From Pratylenchus scribneri (taxonomy: Eukaryota; Nematoda; Chromadorea; Rhabditida; Pratylenchidae), in the NCBI GenBank assembly GCA_030063045.1, contig JAQSEB010000002.1, positions 3,782,001 through 3,846,000 on the forward strand: a stretch of 64,000 nucleotides of DNA, read 5' to 3'. Positions 13,483-25,800 of this stretch are shown here, in pieces; within the stretch, counting starts at the first letter, position 1, and each line of letters opens with the position of its first letter. The position numbers and the translations under genes were made by a program. The notes beneath the pieces are model-generated. The model searched no databases. It was not told the origin of the DNA and saw nothing but the letters and a program-made list of their open reading frames with translations.

Positions 13483-15182
13483 TTTTTAAAAATTTTATGC
13501 TAAAATTGACAACGTAAATATCAATCAAATCAATCCATAAAAAATTCATCCATCCGACCATATTTAGATTAATTATTTTTTAATAAAGTTATTATCAAAA
13601 TATCAAAAACACTCGCATTCCTCTTGGCTCTTGATTCTCGAATAAATAAATTTGATTTTGAAAGCAAAAGCAATCCATGAATCCCCTCCCCGCCCGCCGC
13701 CCCGAGCCCGCACCCGCAGGCATTATTTTTCATACATGATTTTTAATTTATAATTCATACATGATTTCCATAAATTAAAAAAATTAAAAAAAATTAATTA
13801 AAATTAAATAAAACTTTTTTATTTTTAATCAAACCATTTTTAAAACTACTTCCATATTTTGTACATAATTTTATCAAAAAGATAAATTGAAAAAATATAT
13901 AAGTTTGGAAGACAATGGAAGAATATGACACAAAAAACCACCACCCACAAAATTAAGCTATAAAATGGAAAGAAAATAACGAGGACGATGAGTTAATATA
14001 GGTCGATTGTGATGAAAAGAGATGAAAATTACTCATTCGGCTTCGATTTTGTTGAAGAACATTGCCCATTTTCTCTCATTGTTGGTAAAATGGTAGAGAG
14101 CGTGCGAGACAAGCAAAAGGGGCATTGTCATCTTCCTTCGACCTACCGACGACCACCGACTAGAGGAGTCCCTTTTGGCCCGCTATATTCCTTCTTCTTA
14201 ACCTTTTCTTCATTATTGTCGATATGAGCGCCGAATTTCCTGTGCGCCTTCTGCCCATCCTCTTCCCTCGAAAATGGTGAAATTGGTTTGGTTTCCCCTC
14301 CGGGGCCACTGCGCCCATCGGTCCTCCATTGCCTTCTTCACTCACCCAAATATTCTACGCTTCACTTACACATTTCTAAGCATTGACTGACTGAAGGCAA
14401 CACAACGGCAATGGCGGTAGAAGGGAGTGATGCCCTCACCGCCGATATTAAGCCCCCCGTTTTCGCCAATTCGCTGCCCATTGGTCCTCCTCATTCAGAG
14501 TTCCTCTCGCCCAAAATGCTCTATAGCAAAAGGCTCCTCTACACTCTAATTCCCCCCACATATAATAAAGCACACAAGTAGCTTCGTCTTTTCCTCCTTT
14601 TCTCGTCTTCTTCTTATTGACACCAACCAGCCAGCAGCCAGCAGCTTTGTATGAGTAGAAGAAGCCGCCCTATAGTCAGCTGAAAAGCAAAGCTGCTAGC
14701 TAGTCAACAAAACGTGCATTCATCTCATCAGAAACGATCAATTCATTCACCTCTACCGGCTGCCTCCATTCTAGGATGAAAAAAATAAAAGAGAAGAAAC
14801 GCGGACCAATTGCAGGGCCAGCCGCTAGCACACAGGAAAAAGTGGAAGCATAACTCGCCCCGAGCAGCAGAGTCAAAAACCACCGTCAGTGCATCCGTAA
14901 TTTTCTCCTTTCACATATATTCCCCCCAATTTTCCAATGGCTACTTTCCGAAACTCCGTTTTCCTTCCTTTGTCGGTTTTTCGTTTTTGTTTTGTGTGAA
15001 GGAATATTTTATGATCCAATTTAGGCATAATTTCGCTCAAATTGAAAAAAAATATTTACTCACTTTCCCTTGAAAATTACAAAAAAAAAATCACAAAAAT
15101 TCCCGTAGATTTTTGCCAAAATATTCCGTAAAAAAATCGCAAATTTATTCGGCTTTGAATTCACCTCCTCCTCCTCCTCCCC
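13483..15182. promoter_or_regulatory. Divergent intergenic region, AAMP / BCL9-like gene
   Basis: About 1.7 kb between the divergently transcribed AAMP and BCL9-like genes, so both promoters should lie here. At 13684-13723 there is a short C-rich, GC-rich block. A TATA-like sequence (CATATAATAAAGC) occurs near 14558 on the plus strand, 620 bp before the BCL9-like ATG. The last 40 bp before that ATG are CTCCTC repeats. No open frame in the interval looks coding. Confidence 0.4.
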
Positions 15183-18100
15183 ATGAACGAATGTGTTGAT
15201 GGCGGTAACAGCAACAACAACAACGGTGCCAACAAAATGAGTTCAGCTGGCGGATGTGGGGTTTTGCCTAGCCCTGCCCCTCCTCCACCGTATTCTCACA
15301 TGATGATGCCTGGAATGGCACCACCTCCTCCCCCATATTGGTCCCATCAACAAGCACAACAGCAGCAACAAATGGCACAAAATTCCATGGTGGCCAATTC
15401 CCAACAATTGATGGAAATGCCGCCAACCACTTCCCAAAATATCCAAAATTTCCCCCAACAAACGGGATTTTCGCAGGCTGATTTTAATCAACAGACGGCC
15501 TTTAATAACGGAATGAACAGCAATTCCCCAGCCGCATTTTTTCAACAGCAGCAACAATTCCAAGAGTTCCAAAAGTTTCCTATGAATGTCTCTCCGGGTG
15601 GTGGAGGTGGTGGCCAATTCGTTGGCAATGGTACAAACAATGGACTTGGCCAAATGAGCCAACAACAACAAATCAGTTCCCCATCGGTCACATCCACCGC
15701 CGATTTAGTGCAACAAAATCCCGGCGGCGGTGGTGGAAATTTTTTGCATGGAAATAATCAAATGATGGTACGGTAATGGAAAAAAAAAGGATCGGAGCAG
15801 CCTAACTTGTCGCCTCTGGCAAATTTATCGCCCCGTTTGTTTTAATTCATCAAGGAATTGAACCAATCTTGACTTTTTTTTTTATCAATTTGAAGAATAG
15901 ACTATTGGTTATTAATTGCTGCCAATTTTATTTAGATTTATTAAAGTTATGCCCAAAAAATTTCGCTAGTTTATAGAAAAGGCCAAAAAGTTTTTTAACC
16001 ACATTTTCATCAATTCTGAATCAATTGAAATAAATTTAATATAATTTGTTAGCCAAAAGTCTGCTCTTTAATTTGATACTAAAATCATCAAATTTGGCTC
16101 ATTCCTTGATGAGTTATTATAAATGGCCATGACTCGGTGACAAATTGGGACGCATCCATTTGGGATTTTGGTTGATTAACGAAAATGATTCTCTCTAGCA
16201 TCCACAATTTGGATTCCAACACCAACCACCACAACAATCCTTCCTTCCACCAAATGGTTTTGGCCTTCCCAATTCGCATTCATCCGAGTCGGAAATAAAT
16301 TCCACCCAATTGGGTGGCCAACAATGCGATTCGCCAATGCTGAACAATAATAATAGGCCATTTGGCCATTCTATTGCCGGTTTGAATGATAAATTTAATT
16401 ATTGTAAAATGTGGAAAATTCATAGGCCAAACAAATTTTCCATCTCCAATCCCACCAATGGCCGGAGGCCAACCTCAACAACCACGTTGGCCAATGCCCC
16501 CACAAATGGGAATGCCAATTGGTGGGCCACAATTTCAACAATTTAATGGCCAAATTGGGAATGGGAACGCATCTCCACGATTTCCAATGCTTCCGGGAGC
16601 TATGGGCCAGCAAATGATGATGGTTTGATCATTTTCCGCGAAATAGGACAATTGAGTACCACCGAATATGTACCTCTTTCATCCTTTTGTCCAAAGCTTG
16701 TGAAAGAGAAAGAAGGAAAAGCAATCAATTCAGAAAGGCGATATGCCATTTGAAAGCCCTAAATATCCTCTAAAAAGTAGCTCTTTTAATTTTTAAAAAT
16801 GTTAAAATAATTTGTACACATTCATCAGAAATCGAATTATTGCATTCAAAAACATGAAACCTTTTTCAAAGGATGGATTTTATGAAAATTTTATAGTTAC
16901 TTTTTAGAAGACATTTAGATCTTACAAATGGTATATCTCCTTCCAAAATTAGCAATTGCCTTTTTGAGTTTTGGTCCAAAAACTGATTGGTGTATTCATA
17001 AATCAGTGGTACTCAATTATCTCGCTTCACCCTTTTCCCTTTCACAATCAAAATATCCACTTCTAGGGTCCCCCTCAAATGTTTATCCATGGAGCTGGCC
17101 CTGTTGTTAGCCGACGGTCTTTCCTTTTCACCTCGGATATGGCTAATAAGGCCGTATCGGAAATTCAACAGCAGCCAACATTTGAAAATATGGCCCATTG
17201 GCATTTGATGCGAGTGCCTCAATGCCAGCAAAATCCTTCTACCTCAAGGGGTTTCGCACAATTCTTTTGGATTTATCACTTTGTGAAAACATTTAAGCTG
17301 GTTTCGAACAGCAACAAATGTTACAATCCCAACAGTCAACGGCAGGTGCCAATAATGTGGGCCGATCACCGCCTGCTGCTGTGCCCCAATCGCGTTCTAC
17401 AAAGCGAAAGGCATCAGCCCAAACTACCACGGTCTCAAAAATTCGGGTTCAATCCAAAATCCCAACACTCAATGCATCCAAAAGTCTAAGGGAAAAAATT
17501 TAAGACTATTTGTAAATTTGAGCTTTAGGCTATTTATTCCCGCCTATTCTCCATTTGTTTCAAGATTAATTACACGTTCCCCCTGTTTTTAATTCCACCT
17601 GGTTAGAATAATTCCGCCTGTTTTAATTCCGCCTGGCGAACTTAGAATAATTCCGCCTGTTTTAATTCCGCCTGGCGAACTTATTAGAATAATTCCGCCT
17701 GGCGAACATAGAATATTTCCGCCTGGCGAACATAGAATAATTCCGCCTGGTCAACTTAGAATAATTCCGCCTGGCGAACTTAGAATAATTCCGCCTGGCG
17801 AACATAGAATAATTCCGCCTGGCGAACTTAGAATAATTCCGCCTGGCGAACTTAGAATAATTCCGCCTGGTCAACTTAGAATAATTCCGCCTGGCGAACT
17901 TAGAATAATTCCGCCTGTTTAATTCCAGCTGTGATTCTTAATTAAGCTAAAATTTAAAAAGTTAAGAGTTAAAGTAAGACTTCTTCCCCTTTGCAATTTG
18001 GATGTTGGGATTTTCGGTATGGGAGTTTTTTGTTTTGGGATTCTGGAGTGAATTCAAAAATCCATGTTCCCAATATAAATATTCCCTGTTCAGCTCCAAG

Positions 18101-19834
18101 AACAACAGCAGCAGCAGATCCAACAATCCCATATGAACAGTCCTTCCATGGTCCCACCCAACCATAACCAAAATTCATTTGGCCATCCCCAATCGGTGCC
18201 AGCCTCAATCGAAGGCGGCCATCTGCAACCGCAGCAGCGGCATTCCTCCATCGATATTTGTGATTCTTCAACCAATGGGTTGGCCCAAACAAAAATATTT
18301 TTAAATGAATTTCGTCCATAGGGACATTTTCAAAAGACCACCCAGCCGAATGCCAAATGGTGGCATGCCAAATTGTTATATTTCCCCAAATCCTGGACAA
18401 CAAATGAATAATAATTGTTTTGGTCGAATGGATGATGAAAATCCATTGAAGTGAGTTATTTTGGCCGCCTATTTAACGTTATGATGGAATTCAGGAAAAT
18501 GGAGATAATGACGAGTAAAACGCTAAATGAACAGCCGGCAATAAAAATGCAAAGATTGAGTGGAATGGATGCGGATGAACAACAAAAAGAATTGAATGGT
18601 CTTTCAAAGTGAGAGATTATTTTAGGTGGAAATGGCATTTGGAAATAATTGAATTGAGATTGGTCAAGTCCCCGTTTAAAATAGCTCATCAAGGATCGAA
18701 CCAATTTTGATGATTTTGTAATCAATAAACATATTAAAGAGCAGATTGTTGGCTATCCAAGGATATTAATTTTATTTAAATTGGCTTAAAATTTCTGAAA
18801 CTGAAAGTATACCTAAAAACTATTTAAAATTACCATTACATATTATGCGATTAGTGAAATTTTCAGTGGTTATTGGGCCAAACTTCGTTTAATTTTGATT
18901 TTTGAATCAATTTAAATAAAATCTATTTTATTATAAATAGCCAAAAGTCTGCTCTTTATACCAAAATCATATTGGTTCATTCCTTAAAGAGATATTATAA
19001 ATGGCGACAAGTTGGCTAGAGGCGACTAGTTGGGCTGCTCCAATCAAAACCTTAATTTAATTGAGATTTTATTATAAATTTTTTTAGCCAAGAGAAGTTA
19101 CGAAAATTGCAAGAAATGGAGAAAATTATATTGAGCAATAATAATTCCAATTCCAACTCAATGGGCCAAATGCCTCCTGGCCTAATTCATCAAATGCAAC
19201 AGCAGCAACAAAATGGTGGCTTTTGCCCACTTCCGCCTGGTGCCGGCCCTCCCATGCCACCAGGATTCCCACCGGATCAAATGCCACCCCAATTCAGGCC
19301 ATCGCCATTTTTCCCTGGCCAAATGATGTACAGAATATTTCTCCTCAATTTTTAATTATTTTCCCTTCAATATTTAGGCCCAATACCCAAGATGGTATTG
19401 GCCCACATCCTCCGCAGCAACTGGGCCATATGCCAATGCCCCAAATTGCCTCAATGCCCGATAATAATTCATCATCATCATCACCTTCCTCTGCCTCTGC
19501 CCAATTCTTTCATTTTCCTCATCAACGTTTTCCGGCACCCATTCGAATGCCAACACAAAATGGACTCGTCCAAAATCAGCATCCTCCATTTTTTGGCGGT
19601 CCTCCCGAACAAAATGGTTTCAAAAATATCAAAAAATTTTGGAAAATTGTAATTCTAATAGGACAAATTGGTGCCGATTTTTCGGGCTCATCAAACAACA
19701 TGTGGATGTCCGATGGAGGCCCACCTTCGCATTCATCAATGGAATCAATGAAAATGGCAAATTCGCAACAAAATCATCAGCAACAAATGATGACCGCTTC
19801 AAATGGAGGAGGCAGTGCCCAAATGCAAGGATAA
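15183..19834 (+). CDS. BCL9/Legless-like Wnt co-activator candidate (HD1 and HD2 motifs)
   Basis: Eleven plus-strand exons (15183-15767, 16199-16379, 16426-16622, 17067-17250, 17298-17483, 18101-18278, 18322-18450, 18495-18608, 19088-19327, 19378-19616, 19662-19834) keep one frame and give about 801 aa. Most of it is Gln/Pro/Met/Asn/Gly-rich, as in BCL9/Legless. Near residues 340-350 is FLFTSDMANKAVSEI, which matches the BCL9 HD1 signature (F-x-F-[ST]-[ST]-x-MANKA) that contacts the Pygopus PHD finger. About 235 residues later, GLSNQEKLRKLQEMEKIIL is a charged amphipathic helix in the place and with the GLS..E.L start of HD2, which binds beta-catenin. A KRKASAQTTT basic segment lies between them. 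By homology it would bridge beta-catenin and Pygopus in the nucleus. The junction 17483/18101 is the weakest: the acceptor at 18101 keeps frame, while the one at 18094 does not. HD2 is weaker than HD1. Confidence 0.7.
15842..16125. repeat. Palindromic dispersed repeat family A, in BCL9-like intron 1
   Basis: The two halves are imperfect reverse complements: CATCAAGGAATTGAACCAAT at the left and CTCATTCCTTGATGAGTTAT at the right, with AGTCTGCTCTTTAATTTGAT as a recurrent core. The same family is at about 18625-19030, 27430-27830, 30400-31080, 40500-41400, 49740-50140 and 54570-54880. It is likely a non-autonomous foldback element that prefers introns and spacers. Confidence 0.6.
16685..16985. 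repeat. Palindromic dispersed repeat family B, in BCL9-like intron 3
   Basis: The left half reads GCGATATGCCATTTGAAAGC then CCTCTAAAAAGTAGC. The right half has the reverse complement, with TTTTTAGAAGACATTTAG and AAATGGTATATCTCC. About 300 bp in total. Further copies are at about 21700-22020, 24090-24410, 28370-28690, 47780-48010, 50690-50960 and 57130-57420, with half copies at 20520-20640 and 58140-58250. Confidence 0.6.
17581..17932 (-). repeat. 24-bp unit array no. 2, inside BCL9-like intron 5
   Basis: About 14 units in reverse orientation (TTCCGCCTGGCGAAC on the plus strand). Two or three carry the 15-bp short form (CCTGTTTTAATTCCG). It starts about 100 bp after the exon ending at 17483 and lies within the intron. 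Confidence 0.9.
18625..19030. repeat. Family A palindromic repeat in BCL9-like intron 8
   Basis: Left half contains CATCAAGGATCGAACCAATT and AGAGCAGATTGTTGGCTATC; right half contains AGCCAAAAGTCTGCTCTT. This is the same arrangement as the copy in intron 1 of the gene. The outermost GGCGACAAGTTGG motif is also shared, in inverted orientation, with the sequence just after exon 1 (about 15800-15825). Confidence 0.6.
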
Positions 19835-22800
19835 TGAATGGAAAGAGTGAATAATAATAATATGTTTACTTTTACTGTTTATCTGTAGATTAATTTGAAA
19901 ATATTCACAAAAATATCTCTTCATCAATACTCATTTTCAATTTTACCCAATTTTAGTTTACAAAAGAGACTTATTCCACATCCATCCATCCATTCCTTTA
20001 ATATTAAAATTAAATACTCCATTATTTTAGATAACACAAAAAGCATCCAATCTGGCCCATTTTTTCACCTCATGATTCTCAAAAATATTAATGAATTTGA
20101 TGTTTTTTCCTTCACTCACATTTTGTGCCTTCCCCTCAATTTTTTACCCAAATTTAATATTGTAATTCTAAAAAAGAGAGCAGTAAATTTAAATCATTTT
20201 CACTTGTAATCCATGCAACGAATTTCTATGCATTTTTATTTTTTAGCCTCCACTCATTCTATGGAATCTTCCCAGATTTTAATGAAAATGTTCCGAAAAA
20301 ACAATGTTCATTTAATCATCAACCTCTTAAAAATGAATTATTTATTAAAAACATTTTAATTAAAAAATTAAATATAAATTTGAGAGTCAATTTCCTCTGG
20401 AAAATATTTAAAATATTCTCGAATCTATGGCAATAGCCACCCCCCCCCCCCCCCCCCCATAAAGGCAATTTCCAAAGCTGTGAGCTTAATGAGAAATATG
20501 AAAATAAAGATTATTTTATAGTTTCAACATACCAAAAAAATTAGAAAAGCCACTTTTTAGAGGAAATTTAAGGCTTTAAAATGGCTTATCATCTTCCTGT
20601 GAATTGGTTGTCTTCCTTGTTGAGTGAGATATGGGAGAAAGAACGGTACAGGCAGGGTACTGTATCGAAAGAAGGCATGGAATATGGAATGGAAAGCTCT
20701 CCCTGCTGTGTGGAAATAATTGAAGGAGGGAGAATGGAAAAGACGCTGCTTGCTGACTTGACTATGTCCTCAGGGCGTACCATAACCCTGCGTTCAAAAA
20801 AAAACTCATCTTGACCCGATGCTAAATTGATTTGATGAAACTATTGGCATCACCCATGCATTGAAATTGAAACATTGATGATGGCGGTGGTCGGTATGCA
20901 TTTTTGATGCGCACTGTGGCTGGGCGAATAAATTGTCAAAGAAAAAAATAAATCAAATTATTTTCCAATTATTTGTTAATCGGGAATATTCTTTTTCTGA
21001 TTTTGATAAATATTTCCATGTTTCTATCTTTATTCATCTTTTTTTTTCAAATGGAGTTTTAAATGCTACAATTTTACATTTTTGAGAATCGAAATAATAT
21101 AAGTGAATTATTCGATTGCCTAAATCCACCAATTTGTTCCCTTTCGATGCCATTCCCCAATCCCCACTTTCCATCATCCCACTTCATGATTGATGTGAGG
21201 ATTGGCCCAGCCCAACAGCAGGCACATTTGCCGAAAACTTCTTTGAGAGAAACTTTTGTGGATGTAAAATCCAATGGGGGAAGAAGGGATGCGCGTCTGG
21301 CGATGGCCAAGCCAGTGGGCTTTAAACTACTCTTCATTCCTTCCCAAATTCTTCCCATCGCCAACAATCCAATCCCCTTTCCTCCCCTCTTTATTCCATT
21401 TACATCCAAGCCAATTCCGCCCATTTTGCATCCATTCCGTAACCCTAAATGCCCCTTCTTCTATTCACACTTTTTTGGTACTTCTGTTGGTACTTCTCCA
21501 TCCATAAAATTCCATGCAATTTATCGCCAATGTGATACTAAATGGTCATAGGTATTGTAAACTGGTCAATTTCAAAAGTTGACAATGAGCCTTTTAGTTA
21601 ATGGAATAAATGCTTTTCCAAGTTGAAAATTTGTTAATCTGGCAAGATGTGACCCTCCTCCTCAAAAGTGAAATAGAACGTTTCAGTACTGTCATTTAAT
21701 GTGGCCCTTATTTTGGCCATCCTAGCTCAAGAAGGAAGCAGCCAAATCGAGAAGGCAATATACCACTTGAAATCCCTAAAGGCCCTCAAAAAAGTGACAT
21801 TTTTCTAATTTTTTTTAAAATGTTTGAACATTTTGTAAAATAAGCAGTTTTTTTTTAAAAATCTGGGTTTACATTCAAAGATATTTTAACATTTTTTAAA
21901 AAGTGGAATTTAGAATTATAAAATTTAAAATAGTCACTTTTTAGAGGACACATTGGGCTTTAAAATGGTATAACGCCTCCCCAGATTGGCATTACCTCGT
22001 TGAGATATAGGCAAAAGAATGGCCAATATAAGTTCTGTGCCTATTTGCTGAGAAATTCAAATTTAACTTCCCCATTTTCCAGTCCCGACTCCCGATCCTA
22101 TATTCTCCCGTTTCTTCTGCGCCCTTTGATCTTTCCCCATTCCTCCAACCATTATTTCCTCAATTTTTGCGCATTCAAAATCCTTCTTCCGCTTTTTCCT
22201 TCAATTTTATTTACGTTATTTTCCCTTCTCCTCCATTCCATGCCCTGTGCTTGGCCCAATCATTTCCTTCCTTCATTTTCGCAAGCACTCACTTGAGCCA
22301 CATGATTTTGGCTTAAGAATGGGCACCGGGGATGAAAAATTGAAAGTTTGAAGTTCGAATGGGAATGGGACGAATTTTGAAAAGGAACGGCGAGGAATCA
22401 AGCGCGCGCGCATCAGAGGATTGGCAAACAAAAGCAAATTTTCTTAAAAAGAGAAAGGGCCAACTATAAAAGATTTTTTTGTTCTTCATTTGACCGGAAA
22501 AGTCTGCTCGCCGGCTGGCAGAAATGGGACACAAAATGAAGCCAAGCCAAGGATCAGCAAAAAAAGAAAAGAAAAAGTCCTTGGCCAAAAGAATGGGCCC
22601 CATCTTTGCTCTATTTGACAGCGCAAAATGGAAAACAAAACAAAAAAATGGCCTATGAATGGCCAAAAATTACAATTCTTCAGCCATTCATTCGATTTTT
22701 AATATTTATATTTTACTTTATAAATCAGAATCTAAAGAAAACCCTAAAATAGTCCCATATGATTTTGAAAAATAAGTAAATATTTTGACGAACATTTTTC

Positions 22801-25800
22801 GGAATATAATCGAAAATTTAACAATCGAAACAAATTTACTATTGAAAACATATCTCGAAAATATGAGGAATTATTCTAAGTTCGCCAGGCGGAATTATTC
22901 TAAGTTCGCCAGGCGGAATTATTCTAAGTTCGCCAGGCGGAATTATTTTAAGTTCGCCAGGCGGAATTAAAACAGGCGGAATTATTCTAAGTTCATCAGG
23001 CGGAATTATTTTAAGTTCGCCAGGCGGAATTAAAACAGGCGGAATTATTCTTAGTTCGCCAGGCGGAATTATTCTAAGTTCGCCAGGCGGAATTAAAACA
23101 GGCGGAATTATTCTAAGTTCGCCAGGCGGAATTAAAACAGGCGGAATTATTCTAAGTTCGCCAGGCGGAATTAAAACAGGCGGAATTATTCTAAGTTCGC
23201 CAGGCGGAATTATTCTAAGTTCGCCAGGCGGAATTATTCTAAGTTGACCAGGCAGAATTAAAACTTAGTCAAACAGAAGGAATTAATTCCCATTTGAACA
23301 GTATTTGATTTTATGTATGGCCTTCAATTACCCCTCTCCATTCAATCATCCAATCCCATTCAAAACAATTACCATTTTTGTCCCTACCATCAAAACAGCC
23401 GGCTTTGATGTTGCCTTTTGGGTAGGTAGCCAATTCTCGCAAAAACAAAAAGAAAAAGCCGCCAATTGAGGGCAAATTTACGGCCTAATGGCCATTGCCA
23501 TTTTGCCCTTTTTTGAATCCCGCTATTCATCCCCCATCCCCAATTCCATTTTCGAAATTTAATCAATCCTTCTAAAAGGACACATTTCCCATTTCTATAA
23601 TCATTTTTAACCTCTACGTCATTTTCCCAATCATGGCATTTTCCCATTGATCAAAAGCAACAGAATGGGAATGAATGAATAAGGGTGAATTGGGAGTGGG
23701 AATGGAAATGGAACCCAATCCGAGGAGATTGGCCGCGCCCCTTGGAGGGAATGGAAAGGACGGCTTGGACCCTGGATTGGAATAAAATGGAAGAAATGGG
23801 ATGGTCGGCTGGAAGGAATGGACCAGCCGCTCTTCCCCATTTTCCTTGTGATGAACGCATAAATTAGCGAAAAAAGGGCGGAAAGGAGAATGACATCCAC
23901 CAATGTGTATGGATGGATAATGGCAAAATGGGGGAACATTTGTTTGGCCCTCCAGCAGAAAGGACAGTAGGAAGAAGAAACCATGTCCTAATAAGATCGG
24001 TTAAAAAGAGCCCAAAATTCCTTCCATTTCTCCGTTAAATTTACATGCTTTTCCATTAATGCATCCGCTAGATAAAATATCATAGTATACCGCCATTCTT
24101 TTGGCTATATCTCGAGAAGGAAGCAATCAATTCAGGAAGGCATTATGCCATTTAAAGCTCTAAATGTCTTCTAAAAAATTGCTTTTTTTATTTTTTGAAA
24201 TAATAAAACTATTTGTAAAATAAGGAGCTTTTCATTCAACAAAATATTCGAGGGGTTTATCACATTCAAAGGCATGTGACTATTTTAAAGCTTGGATATA
24301 ATAAAATTTAAATAAGGCCACTTTTTAGTGGGCACTTTAGGCTTCAAAATGGCATATCGCCTCCCTCAATTGGATATTGCCTCGCTGAGCTACGGCCAAA
24401 AAACTAACTCAGCTATTACCCCATCTTCAGTACAAAATCGTCCCAATCATTTTTTTTAGGTATTTCCTTCTTCTTTTTCTCGTTATTCCCCATCGCTTTT
24501 CCCTTAAATTATGCCAAACATGGTCACAATGACTAATGCACATTCCTTCTTATTAATAATATTTTCACTTTTATCCCTAATAACATTCCTTTATCAACCC
24601 CCAATCATCATCAAATTGGCCACTAAAGTCCACTTTGAAAGGTGACTTTGTTTTTGTTTTGCCATATTATTAATTGACACAGTTATTTTGCGGTTTTATG
24701 GAATTTTTTCGCTAAAGTATCTTCTCACTTAAGGCCATATGGGGGTAACGGTAAAAAAAGGTGATGATGAAAAATTAAATAATAATCGCTTGACCCGACT
24801 CTGACTGTGATTCACCCAATTCCTTCCTCCCCCACTTCCAGTCCAATGATGATCCCGTGTAAAGCCCAAAGGCGGGGGAAATTATGGCCAAATGCTAACG
24901 GTGTTCCCTTTTCATTTCCTAACGGCGGTCAATCCTCAGCCTTCCATTTTCTCTCTCTTTGGGCCCCGGCTGATCAAGCCATGCGATTGAATTGTTTTTC
25001 TTTTATTATTCGATTATCAGATGCCTTTCCCCTTCCATATTTAATAAGCAATCAGTCATCGTCCCCGATAAATTTAGCCACCAATTCACCAAAATGGAAG
25101 CTCTCTGTCCATATTCCTAAACAATCCATGCCTTTCCATTTCCATCCTTTTTCCACCAAAATTTTGTTTATAGCCGTCCATAAATGGAGTTTTGGACAAG
25201 GAAAATCCCTCCTTTTTCCCTCCCCTAACTTTCCCTTTTTGTCAAGGGCAGAAGCCCCCCAAAAATGGAAGGAAGTGCAACTGATGGCAATGGCCAGACG
25301 CCCCCAAAGATTTGGAGGGATTCCATTCTTTCATCACACCCATATTCCATTCAATTCCTTCCCTTTCATAAACTTAACTTTTTTTTTAAAGAATAATTTT
25401 TTTAAGAATGTGAACAATTCTTACCTAATCTTTGGCCTAAAATTCATTGCCTTTTAATATTTCTTTATGGCCACAAAAAGTAGCAATTTTTAGCCGTAAA
25501 TTGATAGAAAATTTAAATTTTTCTTATTACTTAATTTTTCATAAAAAATCCAACAAGGCTCGAAAAACCTTTGGTCCTTAACATTTTCTTATGGCCACAA
25601 AAAGTGGCAATTTTGGCATGAAAAATTAGGGTAAAATTTAATATTTTTTCGTTATTTTTTTGTTAAATTCATTGCATATTAAAAATATATTTTTAAAACA
25701 AATCCATCGCCTATTTTTTTCCTAAAAATTATTTGACCTCATCAGAGGCCTCAAACAAATGGATCATTCCTTTCCTTCCCCCATTTTTTTTCTCCTTCCT

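Noticed and set aside
15183..15776. Reading the first BCL9-like exon as a complete 197-aa gene
   Set aside because: A GT donor at 15768 and an in-frame continuation at 16199 with the same Gln/Pro composition indicate one exon of a longer gene.
20581..20814. 77-codon plus-strand frame
   Set aside because: Its first third is a half copy of dispersed repeat family B.
24807..25457. 216-codon plus-strand open frame
   Set aside because: Lies in pyrimidine-biased spacer, has no domain, no splice context and Pro/Ser/Phe composition expected from the base bias.
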